A DNA stretch of 64,000 nt from JBGPTK01 sp963797765 (lineage in GTDB: Bacteria; Acidobacteriota; Terriglobia; Acidiferrales; UBA7541): assembly GCA_963797765.1 (NCBI GenBank), contig CAWCQU010000003.1, forward strand, positions 2,108,001 through 2,172,000, given 5' to 3'. Position numbers and translations under genes: made by a program. Position 1 is the stretch's first letter, and each line of letters opens with the position of its first letter. Below, piece after piece: positions 54,969 through 64,000 of this stretch. Below the pieces are notes generated by a model. That model was not told the origin of the DNA. It ran no database searches and saw only the letters and a list, made by a program, of their open reading frames with translations.

Positions 54969-55018
54969 TCGCGAGTGGACCGGGCTCGCCTTCAGAACCC
55001 ACACAGCGGCTCAGGCCT

Positions 55019-55495
55019 CTACTTCTCTGGTGGCTTAGGGGCAGGGGGACTCGAGGGATTCTGTTTTGCGCCGGACGCTTCAGTGGCTTTGATGATGTCA
55101 TGAATATCCGGCATGCCTGTGTGGGCAGCATCGGCAGGCGCGCCGGAATGCGTCTTGTCCATGGGCGGATGTTCGAATTGCCCACCCGTCGGCTGGCTCT
55201 TCAGCACGACCCAATCTCCGGCGTGACGTTCCATGAAGTAAGTCATCTCCATGGTGGCGCCTCCCTGCTTCAGCTTGAATTCGACATCGGCCTGGGCCTG
55301 ATCGCCGTTGACCGCGATTTGTTTGTAGTCCCTGTCTATGGCGGAGACATTGATTGAGCCGAGCGTGGTGAGATGTTTTTCGATGCTCGCTCGGATCGCA
55401 TCCTGATCAGCAACTTTCGTTTCGACTTTCTTCTGGCAGCCGGCGATTGAGGCGATCAGCAAAAACAGGGCGATACAACTCAAATTTCGATTCAT
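55019..55495 (-). CDS. Lipoprotein of unknown function
   Basis: 158-residue protein with a lipobox signal (LFLLIASIAGC, lipid on Cys about residue 20), a ketosteroid-isomerase/DUF4878-like region (IEKHLTTLGSINVSAIDRDY, then EMTYFMERHAGDWVVLKSQ) and a Pro-rich tail (SSPPAPKPPEK). Outer- or inner-membrane anchored. The start at 55495 gives a normal lipoprotein signal; the frame is open further upstream. Confidence 0.82.
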   Translation of the reverse strand: MNRNLSCIALFLLIASIAGCQKKVETKVADQDAIRASIEKHLTTLGSINVSAIDRDYKQIAVNGDQAQADVEFKLKQGGATMEMTYFMERHAGDWVVLKSQPTGGQFEHPPMDKTHSGAPADAAHTGMPDIHDIIKATEASGAKQNPSSPPAPKPPEK

Positions 55496-55703
55496 GCGAA
55501 TGTCCTCTCCAGACCATTGGCCAGCGATTTTTGCGCGCTCGAGGGCGCCATCCACATCGACGAGTACGCTCCGAGGGCGAATGTCTATGATGTTGGATTT
55601 GAGAAAAATCCGCAACCGGCTAGAAATATCGCCAGTGAGGTCAGTTTGCTTACGGCACGGGATAATGCTCGGTTTGAGTGAACCTCAGGAACTTGATTCG
55701 CCG

Positions 55704-56498
55704 CTAACCGGCTGCCTGAATTTTGGCCTGAGGCATTCTCTTTTCTTTCTGATGCTCCTGGCCTCGCTCGTATCCGTAGCGGAATGCCTGTTTGTCATAG
55801 ATATGAGGATGGAGAGCGCGAAGCTGAGAGAGGCATTGCTCATAAGGCTTGTTGCGATTTTCGGGACGGAGGGCGCATTCGAAGCCGCGACGATAGTCTA
55901 CTTCATCCTCTTCAAAGTGGCCTTGGGTCGCGGCGTAATGCTCTTTCTCAACATCGCGCAGTCCGACCCACCACATTTCGCGAGCGCGGTCGACGCTCTC
56001 CGCACCGGCGCGGTCGAGAGCGGCGCGAGCCGCTTCCCTGCGGGACGCATCGTCTACAAAAGCGATGACAACCGTTCGTCCCTGGCGTAACGCATCCTCG
56101 TAAACAAAAAGCTCGTCCGCTGGAAGTCCTTCCGAGGCCGCCGAATCAATCGCGGCGCCGGCCACTCCGCCTCCCACCGCACCGAGCGCACCTAGAATTG
56201 CTCCGCTGACCAAGCCGATAGCAATGATAGGCCCTACGCCAGGAATGAACGCGCTGATCAGACCGCCGGCGAGTTCATATCCACCCGCTAATCCCACTGC
56301 GCCGCCAATGGCAGCGCCGAGGGCTTTGCCGATTCCAGGTTGCTCAGTATCTGAAGTAGGAACGGACTGAAGCTCCTTCTCGGTAGCATGGGGGGTAAGG
56401 AAGCTGATCTTGTCCGGATGGATGCCGACCGAGTGAAGTTCCGCAACACCGCGTTCTGCTTCGACCCGCGACTTGAAGACCCCTGCGATTGCTTCCAT
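55704..56498 (-). CDS. Stress-type protein with glycine-rich membrane segment
   Basis: 264-residue protein. The N-terminal part (MEAIAGVFKSRVEAERGVAEL) resembles the general-stress 17M-like domain; the middle (about 55-115) is Gly/Ala-rich and hydrophobic (GKALGAAIGGAVGLAGGYEL, LVSGAILGALGAVGGGVAGA), probably two membrane helices; the tail (about 160-264) is charged and helical. Function is unknown. AAGGAG precedes the ATG. Confidence 0.8.
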   Translation of the reverse strand: MEAIAGVFKSRVEAERGVAELHSVGIHPDKISFLTPHATEKELQSVPTSDTEQPGIGKALGAAIGGAVGLAGGYELAGGLISAFIPGVGPIIAIGLVSGAILGALGAVGGGVAGAAIDSAASEGLPADELFVYEDALRQGRTVVIAFVDDASRREAARAALDRAGAESVDRAREMWWVGLRDVEKEHYAATQGHFEEDEVDYRRGFECALRPENRNKPYEQCLSQLRALHPHIYDKQAFRYGYERGQEHQKEKRMPQAKIQAAG

Positions 56499-56816
56499 AA
56501 GGCGCTCCTTTGAAGACTGGAACTAACCGCACCCTGAATAATTAAGATTCATTTGACGGGGAGAAGGTTTCGAGAAGCTTTACGGCTTGAAGAGACGACT
56601 GCCCAGCAGGCCGCCGAATCATGAAACGTACCTCCTCAATCGCTGACAATAGAGATTCCAGGCGTATAATGACCTGCCGGAGCGGGGGCATTTCGCACGA
56701 CGAGCAGTTGTCGCGGCTTCCGCGAGGTGTGTAAGCAAATCGTCTGAGGCGAATCGGAGCGTCCACAAGCGGGCAAGGCTCACCAATTCATTGTTCCGTA
56801 TGCCGGAGGGTTTACG

Positions 56817-58118
56817 ATGAGCAAGATTCTGATGACCACGGTGCACCGGGACCTCGGGCTTTACGATTACTATCGCGAAAATGCGCCGGATAATTTCCGC
56901 TGGCGTTTCCAAATGCCGCGGGAAATTTCTTTTGGCTTGCGGTTTCTGCGGCAAAATCTTCCTGAAATAGAAATCCTGGAATATCCAACCCGTGCGGAAT
57001 ATCAGAAGACATTACAAAAGGGATGGGACGCGGTCGGGTTCTCTTTTTACCTGGAAGAGAGCAACAAAATTATCGAAATGGCGGGGGATGCCCGGAGCGC
57101 CGGGGTGAAGCAACTTTGGGCTGGCAACTATGGCGCTCTTACGCCGGCAATCCAGGCGAACTTCGACCACGTGTTTAAGGGCTACAGCGAACAAGCCGTG
57201 GCCGAATATCTGGGCAAGAAAATAGAATCGGTGCAGCACCCGCCGTTGGTCACGCGGTTTCGTCTTCCGGGCGGCTGGCCGCTGGCGGTGGGAGTTTTGT
57301 TCACCACTCGGGGCTGCAGCTTTACCTGCACTTTTTGCCAGACCACCGCTTTTGCGCCTCGCCCTGTCGCGATTCCGCTCGAATCGATTGAGCGCGCCAT
57401 CCGCTTCTATGTGGAGCACGGAGTACACTACGTTTTGATTCTGGATGAAAACTTCGGAAACATTCCATCGCACTCGGATGCGGTGATCGAGTTATTGGCG
57501 CGCTATGGAGTCCACTGGCTGGTGCAATCCCGCGTGGATCTTTTCCTGCGCAACTTCGATAAGTGGATCGACATGGGATTGGAAGGCGCACTCTTTGGAA
57601 TCGAAAGTTTTCACCAGGAAGTGCTGAAGCAGATTCACAAAGGGGAGAAAGTGGAAGCGGTGATGGAGCTGGCATCGCGGCTGAACCGCGCGGGAAAATA
57701 TGCGCATGGATATTACATCATCGGCTTCCCTTCCGAATCGCCCGAATCGATCGGAGAGGATCTGAAGACGCTGGCTTCCATGGAACTCGACGTCACTCAA
57801 ATTACCATTGTGACGCCCCATCCTTGCACCCAGTTATGGGGTGAGCTGGATAAGGACTATGGAATCTTCGAGACCGATTGGTCGAAATTCGACACGAAAC
57901 ATCTGGTTTGGCGGCATCCCAAGTGTCCGCCGGGATCCCTGGAGTCACTTCTGAAGCAGGGATTTCAATTGTGTTATGGAAAGGATTGGCTGCGCCGCAC
58001 GGGACGAAAATTTATCAAGAGCCGGGTGCGCAACGGCGAACTCAGCAATCTGCTGTTGAGCCCGCTGCACGCTCGCTGGGCGACGCCACAGCGGCTGCCT
58101 TATTTGGCGCCGGCCTGA
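56817..58118 (+). CDS. B12-binding-like radical SAM protein
   Basis: 433-residue radical SAM enzyme. An N-terminal cobalamin-binding-like Rossmann region (about 1-150, WDAVGFSFYLEESNKIIEMA) precedes the radical SAM core (about 155-370) with the cluster motif CSFTCTFC and IGFPSESPESIGEDLKTLAS. Class B-type radical SAM proteins with this layout do methyl transfer or ring rearrangement in lipid or cofactor synthesis; the substrate is not evident. GGAGGG precedes the ATG. The DUF2235 gene follows 20 bases later. Confidence 0.92.
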   Translation: MSKILMTTVHRDLGLYDYYRENAPDNFRWRFQMPREISFGLRFLRQNLPEIEILEYPTRAEYQKTLQKGWDAVGFSFYLEESNKIIEMAGDARSAGVKQLWAGNYGALTPAIQANFDHVFKGYSEQAVAEYLGKKIESVQHPPLVTRFRLPGGWPLAVGVLFTTRGCSFTCTFCQTTAFAPRPVAIPLESIERAIRFYVEHGVHYVLILDENFGNIPSHSDAVIELLARYGVHWLVQSRVDLFLRNFDKWIDMGLEGALFGIESFHQEVLKQIHKGEKVEAVMELASRLNRAGKYAHGYYIIGFPSESPESIGEDLKTLASMELDVTQITIVTPHPCTQLWGELDKDYGIFETDWSKFDTKHLVWRHPKCPPGSLESLLKQGFQLCYGKDWLRRTGRKFIKSRVRNGELSNLLLSPLHARWATPQRLPYLAPA

Positions 58119-58138
58119 TCGGGAACGAAGCGAATTCC

Positions 58139-59194
58139 ATGAAAAGCATAATCCTTTGCGCGGACGGCACGTGGAATACCCCGCACGGCGATGCGCCATC
58201 GAAGCCAGACACGAATGTGCGCAAGCTTTACTGCGCTCTAACGAATGATCCCTCGCAGCTGAAATATTACGATAGCGGCGTCGGGACCGACGGGACTCCG
58301 CTGGATCACCTGTCAGGCGGGGCCATGGGCGAGGGACTTTTTCAAAAGGTGCAGGATTGCTATCAGTTCTTGTCCTACGTTTACGATCCAGGCGACCAAA
58401 TTTTTATTTTCGGTTTTAGTCGTGGAGCGTACACCGCCAGAAGCACGGCAGGCATGATCGCCGGGTTTGGAGTGCCGAATATTAATCTCGACAATATGAC
58501 GGTTCGCCGGATTTTCGATGCCTACCGGGAACCGGATGCCGCAAAAAAGGCCGCGCTCAAAGCCTCACTGAAGTCTGCGTATGCAATGCAGGATGTAAAC
58601 ATCGCGATGGTGGGAGTTTGGGATACGGTTGGTTCTCTGGGAATTCCCGGGATATTTTTCAATTTATTCAACCAGAAGAAATACGGATTTCTCGACACGG
58701 CCCTGCATCCGCTGGTGCAGCATGCCTATCACGCGGTGAGCATCGACGAGCGCCGGGCGCAGTTCAAGCCCACTCTGTGGACGAATCCAGACGGCAGTTT
58801 CCGCCCGAACGACGGCCAGGTGGAGCAGGTGTGGTTTCCGGGAGTGCATTCCGACGTGGGTGGCGGATATTCGGAATGCCAACTCTCAGAAGTCACGTTG
58901 AGCTGGATGATGCATAAAGCGAAAGAGAACGGACTGCTTTTTTCCGCGGAAGATGAGGCGCAATATCTCTCGGTGCCCCTGGAAAATGCAGTTGGAGAAG
59001 CGCATGACGAATGGAAAATTATTCCTTGGGGAATTCCTGAGCATCGCTCGGTTCCTCCGGCAGCAAACATGTCGAACAGCGTACAAATGAGGCTCGACGG
59101 AATGGCGGATTACGGGCCGGGAAACATTAACCTGAACGGGAGACAATTATCGGGCTACCCGATTGCGCAGGTGCTGCCGTATGGCACGCCATAG
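58139..59194 (+). CDS. DUF2235 alpha/beta hydrolase (Tle1-like)
   Basis: 351-residue protein of the DUF2235 family, which includes phospholipase effectors such as Tle1. It begins MKSIILCADGTWNTPHGDAP and has the nucleophile motif GFSRGAYTAR (GxSxG, Ser about residue 97), a likely catalytic Asp in VGVWDTVGSLGIPG and His in WFPGVHSDVGGGY. No signal peptide or secretion partner is present here, so an effector role is not shown. It follows the radical SAM gene in a probable operon. Confidence 0.92.
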   Translation: MKSIILCADGTWNTPHGDAPSKPDTNVRKLYCALTNDPSQLKYYDSGVGTDGTPLDHLSGGAMGEGLFQKVQDCYQFLSYVYDPGDQIFIFGFSRGAYTARSTAGMIAGFGVPNINLDNMTVRRIFDAYREPDAAKKAALKASLKSAYAMQDVNIAMVGVWDTVGSLGIPGIFFNLFNQKKYGFLDTALHPLVQHAYHAVSIDERRAQFKPTLWTNPDGSFRPNDGQVEQVWFPGVHSDVGGGYSECQLSEVTLSWMMHKAKENGLLFSAEDEAQYLSVPLENAVGEAHDEWKIIPWGIPEHRSVPPAANMSNSVQMRLDGMADYGPGNINLNGRQLSGYPIAQVLPYGTP

Positions 59195-59278
59195 GTGGCG
59201 CGAGTACACTTTGATTGAGAATTGGCCGACCCGCTTTGTCGCCTCCGAACGATGAGCACGGAATCTTGACCCGCGGTA

Positions 59279-61840
59279 ATGCGGGTGTTAGATTTTTTGT
59301 TTCTCGCGAGGAATCACGGGGGCATCGCCCTGAGCAGTCCTGAAAAGAAACGTTTTTTAGTTGATCTGAGCCGCCGCAAATTTCTTCTGCAATATTGCCA
59401 AGGTGCTTCGCTGGCATTTCTGCCGGCAAGCCTCGGCTTTCCCGCTTTCGGCATTTCCCTTTCCAACGAAACGCTCCCTGGGACGAGCGAATTTCACGTG
59501 CATCCTCAATATCGCACGCCAAGAAATTTAGAAACGGTGCTCCGAAAAGTTCAGGCAGGCTTCGACATATTCATCACGGAGAAATATCAGGATCAAGTTG
59601 CCGCCGTATTGAGGGAATGGAGTACGCAACTTCTGGAGTCTCCACAGAAAACGGCAGCGTTCGAAAGGGTGATGAGCGCGAATTTTTCCGGCACCTCCGC
59701 GAAAGACATTACGTCGCAGCCGGTGCGAGCGACGCCGGCGCTGAAAATCTGGAAGATGGAATTCGCCGGGGAAACACTTCTTGGCCGCGAGAACTTTCTG
59801 GGAGAGTGGCGTCGCTCCCTCGAGTCCTTTTCCAAACTAGTCACCGCCGAATTTCAGGTGACGAGCATCCGCGCCGGATCCTCACGAGTCTCCTTAACCG
59901 GAATCCCGGATTTACTTGAAACCAGCGTCCGGTTTGAGATGGCCGGCACAGGAGCGGATTTTTACCGCGAGCAGCGGGTGGGCAAGTGGGAACTCGAATG
60001 GGAAGGACTATCCACAGGCGAATTCCGGCTTCGCAAGTGGCGGATGCTCGGCGAGGCGCGTAGCCGCTCGTCTGCTCCGGTTTTCGTCGATGTTGCTTCG
60101 CAATCCTTCGGCGGCAATCCCTCCTATGCTTCGCAATTGCTTCACGGGACGGATTATTGGCGAACGGTGCTCGACGGCGCTTGCGGGATCGATATCTACG
60201 GGCACAACGGCGTATCTGTTGGGGACATTGACAGAGACGGATTCGATGATCTTTACGTTTGTCAGCCTGCCGGCCTTCCCAACCGGCTCTTTCGAAATCG
60301 TGGAGACGGAACATTTGAAGACATCACGGCGGCTTCCGGGGTTGGGGTTCTTGAAAACACAGCCTGCGCGCTCTTCGCCGACATTGACAATGATGGACGA
60401 CAGGACTTGATCGTGGTGCGGGCGGAAGGCCCGCTCCTTTACTTGAATGAGGGCGGGGGAAAATTCCGCTTGCGGCGCGATGCTTTCCAATTCGCTAATC
60501 CGCCGAGAGGCACATTCACCGGAGCCGCCATCGCCGATTATGACCGTGACGGGTGGCTGGATATTTATTTCTGCTTGTACGTTTATTACCAGGGGACCGA
60601 CCAATACCGCTATCCGACTCCTTACTTTGACGCGGAGAATGGCCCGCCGAATTTTTTGATGCGCAACCATCGAGACGGAAGCTTTCGTGATGTCACGCGC
60701 GAATCGGGCCTGGATCAGAACAACACGCGCTTCAGTTTTTGTTGCGGATGGGGCGATCATAATGGCGATCAATGGCCGGACCTTTATGTGGTTAATGATT
60801 TCGGCCGCAAAAACTTCTATCGCAACAACGGTGACGGAACCTTTACCGACATTGCCCGAGAAGCCGGCGTGGAAGACGTTGGAGCAGGCATGGGCGTCTG
60901 CTGGCTGGATTACGACAATGACGGCAGGCAGGATCTTTACGTGGCGGATATGTGGACGGCCGCGGGACTGCGCATCTCGATGCGGCCGGAGTTTCAGAAA
61001 AATGCGAGTGAAGCAACACGGGAGCTTTACCGGAAGCACGCGATGGGAAATTCGCTTTTCCACAATCGAGGTGGGGCAAAGTTTGAAGATCGTAGCTCCG
61101 TTTCCGGCACAGCGATGGGCCGCTGGGCGTGGTCGAGCGACGCGTGGGATTTTGATCATGATGGATTTCCCGACCTCTATATCGCGAACGGAATGATTTC
61201 CGGAACTTCTCGAGAGGAGGAATTAAATAGTTTTTTCTGGCGGCAAGTGGTGGCCAATTCGCCGGAGAAGGCCGAGCCGAACGATCACTACGAACAGGGA
61301 TGGAATGCAATCAACGAACTGATTCGCTCCGATGGCACCTGGAGCGGATTCGAACGGAACGTGTTTTACCTGAACAACCGCGATGGGACGTTTTCCGATG
61401 TGTCGGCGGCAGTTGGCCTGGATTTCATCGAAGACAGCCGGAGTTTCGCGTTGGCCGATTTCGACCAGGATGGCAGGGTTGAAGTAATTTTGAAAAATCG
61501 CAATGGCCCGCAGTTGCGCCATTTGAAAAATGTGATGGCGGGGATCGGTTCTGCAATTGCTCTGCGGTTGACTGGGACGAAAAGCAATCGCGATGCGATT
61601 GGAGCGGAGGTGACGGTCGAAAGCGGCTCGGGCCGGCAAATCAGGTTGCTGCAAGCCGGATCAGGATTTCTGGCCCAGCACAGCAAAGAATTGTTTTTCG
61701 GCTTGGGAGGGACAAAAATGCCGGTGAACGCGACGATTCACTGGCCGAGCGGATTGGTGCAACAGCTTCGCGACCTTCCCTTGAATCACCGAATTTGGGT
61801 TGGAGGAGGGTTCAGCGCCTTCGCGCATGGAGCCTTTTAA
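59279..61840 (+). CDS. CRTAC1/UnbV FG-GAP-repeat protein (N-terminal part of a larger protein)
   Basis: 853 in-frame residues. A Tat-type leader (SRRKFLLQYCQGASLAFLPA, about 30-50) predicts export folded. FG-GAP/VCBS-type calcium repeats follow (about 315-750: VSVGDIDRDGFDDLYVCQPA, FADIDNDGRQDLIVV, YDRDGWLDIYFCLY, WLDYDNDGRQDLYVADM), then an ASPIC/UnbV domain (ALRLTGTKSNRDAIGAEVTV, HWPSGLVQQLRDLP). The stop at 61840 is probably premature: the neighbouring frame carries a natural continuation. Likely a periplasmic adhesion or binding propeller. Confidence 0.88.
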   Translation: MRVLDFLFLARNHGGIALSSPEKKRFLVDLSRRKFLLQYCQGASLAFLPASLGFPAFGISLSNETLPGTSEFHVHPQYRTPRNLETVLRKVQAGFDIFITEKYQDQVAAVLREWSTQLLESPQKTAAFERVMSANFSGTSAKDITSQPVRATPALKIWKMEFAGETLLGRENFLGEWRRSLESFSKLVTAEFQVTSIRAGSSRVSLTGIPDLLETSVRFEMAGTGADFYREQRVGKWELEWEGLSTGEFRLRKWRMLGEARSRSSAPVFVDVASQSFGGNPSYASQLLHGTDYWRTVLDGACGIDIYGHNGVSVGDIDRDGFDDLYVCQPAGLPNRLFRNRGDGTFEDITAASGVGVLENTACALFADIDNDGRQDLIVVRAEGPLLYLNEGGGKFRLRRDAFQFANPPRGTFTGAAIADYDRDGWLDIYFCLYVYYQGTDQYRYPTPYFDAENGPPNFLMRNHRDGSFRDVTRESGLDQNNTRFSFCCGWGDHNGDQWPDLYVVNDFGRKNFYRNNGDGTFTDIAREAGVEDVGAGMGVCWLDYDNDGRQDLYVADMWTAAGLRISMRPEFQKNASEATRELYRKHAMGNSLFHNRGGAKFEDRSSVSGTAMGRWAWSSDAWDFDHDGFPDLYIANGMISGTSREEELNSFFWRQVVANSPEKAEPNDHYEQGWNAINELIRSDGTWSGFERNVFYLNNRDGTFSDVSAAVGLDFIEDSRSFALADFDQDGRVEVILKNRNGPQLRHLKNVMAGIGSAIALRLTGTKSNRDAIGAEVTVESGSGRQIRLLQAGSGFLAQHSKELFFGLGGTKMPVNATIHWPSGLVQQLRDLPLNHRIWVGGGFSAFAHGAF

Positions 61841-63213
61841 GACTCCGCCGCCGCCGCGTGCGGGCGCGGCCGCAGGCATTCGGTGCAGGAAAGCACTGGG
61901 GCTTCCCGTCATGGCCGAAACCTGGTTGCTCGCACCGGTGGCAGGCGCCAGATTTTTCGCTTCCCGAGCTGAACGGGCCAGCAGGAAACACTTTCGGCGC
62001 GGCGCGGCAAGCTTGCTGCTGCTCTATTTTTGGTCGGCGAGAATCGCCGGATTGCCGGAGAGACCTGGCTGAATTCGAGAAATCTTATGCGCGGTGGGCG
62101 GGCGAAGGGCACTGCAGTTGATCGCGGCAAACGTTGATGGGCCTCCTGGAGCAGGCGGGAAGGATGCTCTTGCGCCATATCGCGATCTGCCATTTCCGGT
62201 GCTGCGCGCATCCACGGATGTCGTCGCCATTTACAACATTCTGTTTCGATCACTGTTTGATCGTCATCACGATTTCAGCCTTCCCACATCATTCTTGATC
62301 GATCCAAGTGGAGCAATCGTGAAGATTTACCAGGGAGCGGTTCCCGCTGGCCACTTCGAAGAAGACTTCCGCAACATTCCGCGGACCGCTGCGGAGCGGC
62401 TGGCCAAGGCGCTCCCCTTTCCCGGGGTGATTGAAAGCTCCGAGTTCAGGCGTAACTATCTTTCTTACGGTTCCGTTTTCTTCGAACGTGGCTATCCGGA
62501 ACAAGCGGAAGTTTTTTTTCAAATGGCGCTGCAGGATGACCCGTCGAGCGCTGAGGCGCTTTATGGCTTGGGAAGCGTTTATCTGGAACAACAAAAGCCG
62601 CGGGAAGCGCGGGAATCCTTTGAGCGGCGTAGTTCGCCTGCGCGCCGATTATCCCGGCACTCTGCCACGAGCATGGAACAACTTAGGGATTCTGGACGCG
62701 CGCGAGGGGCGAACGGACGAAGCCATTCAGAATTTTCAAAAAGCGCTCCAGATCGATCCGGGATTTATGATCGCGTTGGGGAATCTTGGCAATGCGTATC
62801 GCCAGGGAAAGCGGTGGAAGGACGCCGAAGACACGCTTCGACGAGTTGTGGAGATGAGTCCAGACGATCCCGAGGCGAACTACGGACTCGGCATGGTGTA
62901 CGCGCAACTCAACGAGACCGACCGCGCGTACGAGTTTCTGCAAAGAGCGCTGGTCGCGCGGCCTGTCTACCCAGAGGCCTTGAATAACCTGGGAGTTCTT
63001 TATTTGCGGACGAAGCGGCGGGACGAGGCGGTGAAGAGTTTTCAAGAATGCATTCGCGTTGCGCCGGAGTTTGATCAGGCTTACCTGAATCTCTCGAGGG
63101 TTTATGCGATCGAAGGCGAGACGCAAAAGGCGCGCGCCGTTCTTCTGGAACTTCTCAAGCGTCATCCTGGCCATGCACAAGCCGAAAAGGAATTGGAACA
63201 GTTTCCGCAATAG
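61801..63213 (+). pseudogene. Redoxin-TPR continuation of the CRTAC1 gene, broken by several frameshifts
   Basis: Downstream of 61800 the plus strand encodes, in alternating frames, SAPSRMEPFKTPPPP, APDFSLPELNGPAGNTF, LLLLYFWSA, ESPDCRRDLAEFEKSYARW, LQLIAANVDGP and then a long frame with SLPTSFLIDPSGAIVKIYQG (AhpC/TSA-like thioredoxin fold). TPR repeats follow (FERRYL-type units, WNNLGILDAREGRTDEAIQN, ALGNLGNAYRQGKRWKDAED) to the stop at 63213. About six single-base shifts, mostly at G runs, separate these. The order CRTAC1-redoxin-TPR fits one protein of roughly 1,310 residues. The redoxin lacks a clear CxxC. Confidence 0.75.
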
Positions 63214-63331
63214 GCGGCCGGTAGCGTTTCCCGATTGCGCGGGATGAATTGCACGACTAAGATCATTATCGAAATCCGGCGGGCGCTCGATCAATAGTTT
63301 TCACGGGCGGGTTCCAAACGGATTTTCCCAC

Positions 63332-63910
63332 ATGAAGGCGTATTCGGCTCAAATTCTCCGGATCGCAACCTCCATCGCGATGATGATGACGCTGCTTGTT
63401 CCCCTGGCCAGCGGACAAACTGAAAAACCGAAAGGCTCAGCTGCCCTCGAGGGTACTGTTTGCGATGCTCAGAATCATCCGGTTGCCGGGGCGAGCATCT
63501 CATTGCGGAACAGTGACTCGGAGGAATCACTTAGCGCAAAGACAAACCCGAAAGGCCATTTCCGTTTCGACGCGGTCCGAGCCGGAACTTACGAACTGCA
63601 CGCAAAGATGGCGGGCTACCGCGACTTGGACAAGCGCGGCATCGTCCTCGCTGAGAATCAGGACGCGGCGGTGGATCTGATCCTCGAAAAAGAAACAACT
63701 CCGCAAACCCAAAAATCCGCAGGACAGCCGCAAATGGAATATTCCGACCAACCGGAATTTACGGTTGCGGGCGTGACCGACCCGACGAATCTGGGCGGAC
63801 ACGGGTCGGATGTGCTGGTGCGGACTAAAGACGAACTGGCGAAGGAAACGGCGTCGTTGAATCGCGGCGCTGCGGAGAACACCAAGGCCGAATCGAGCGA
63901 CCCAATCTGA
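63332..63910 (+). CDS. Carboxypeptidase-regulatory-like secreted protein, cut by window end
   Basis: 192 residues in frame. A signal peptide (about 1-29, ending PLASGQ) is followed by a carboxypeptidase-D regulatory-like beta-sandwich (LEGTVCDAQNHPVAGASISL, GHFRFDAVRAGTYELHAKMA). The frame stops at 63910, but a +1 shift continues as EAEKNIRALLAREDRADLHE, a TPR-like start, to the window edge. So the gene probably runs on as regulatory domain plus TPR, and has one indel near 63908. It follows the CRTAC1-TPR gene. Confidence 0.8.
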   Translation: MKAYSAQILRIATSIAMMMTLLVPLASGQTEKPKGSAALEGTVCDAQNHPVAGASISLRNSDSEESLSAKTNPKGHFRFDAVRAGTYELHAKMAGYRDLDKRGIVLAENQDAAVDLILEKETTPQTQKSAGQPQMEYSDQPEFTVAGVTDPTNLGGHGSDVLVRTKDELAKETASLNRGAAENTKAESSDPI

Positions 63911-64000
63911 GGCTGAAAAAAATATTCGAGCACTGCTGGCTCGTGAAGACCGCGCCGATCTTCATGAATCTCTCGGAGATATTGAGGAGCGCGAGGGACA

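Overview
The window looks like chromosomal DNA of an Acidobacteriota (Terriglobia-like) bacterium, possibly a metagenome-derived genome. This is inferred from the moderately high GC, the CRTAC1/UnbV and carboxypeptidase-regulatory-like proteins, the YXWGXW-type protein, tandem UspA proteins, a Tat-type ferritin-like protein, and the short hairpin repeats scattered between genes. There is no rRNA, transposase gene or CRISPR array; one tRNA (Arg, CCG) is present.

Layout. 0-6 kb: stress and redox genes (two double-domain UspA proteins, an atypical receiver, a c-type cytochrome, a PPOX-type flavin protein, a PilZ protein). 6-10.6 kb: a secreted SurA/DsbA-like thiol protein, a secreted formylglycine-generating enzyme with its cysteine pair, and membrane proteins. 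10.8-14 kb: a four-gene quinol-oxidising module (mono-haem cytochrome c, Rieske, cytochrome b, nine-haem cytochrome c). 14.7-22 kb: a YXWGXW protein, a VapBC-like pair, a glycolipid-type locus (GT28 glycosyltransferase, PHP, PAP2) and polyphosphate kinase. 22-24 kb: a Csp-like copper-storage protein and an SGNH hydrolase. 24-29.2 kb: an accessory island flanked by mirrored repeats, holding a HEPN/MtlR-like gene, a broken DGQHR gene, a lipoprotein-like gene and higBA. 29.4-38.7 kb: amino-acid dehydrogenase, tRNA, Crp/Fnr and LuxR-type regulators, SYLF, phospholipase C-like and small membrane/stress proteins. 38.8-47 kb: a diguanylate cyclase, a strip of gene remnants, the LigD/Ku end-joining pair and a two-component system. 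47-53 kb: ferritin-like, cupredoxin, porin and OmpA envelope genes. 53-64 kb: BON, small membrane and lipoproteins, a radical SAM protein, a DUF2235 hydrolase, and a CRTAC1-redoxin-TPR protein followed by a carboxypeptidase-regulatory-like protein cut by the window end.

A theme of the window is apparent single-base indels, mostly at short G or C runs, that break otherwise well-conserved reading frames: the glycosyltransferase, the DGQHR gene (about five), a lipoprotein, the OmpR regulator, the ferritin-like gene, the redoxin-TPR part of the CRTAC1 gene (about six) and the last gene. Either the consensus carries homopolymer errors or several genes are decaying; the sequence alone cannot decide. 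The best candidates for undescribed biology are the repeat-bounded island with its HEPN-DGQHR pair and the nine-haem cytochrome bc-type complex.
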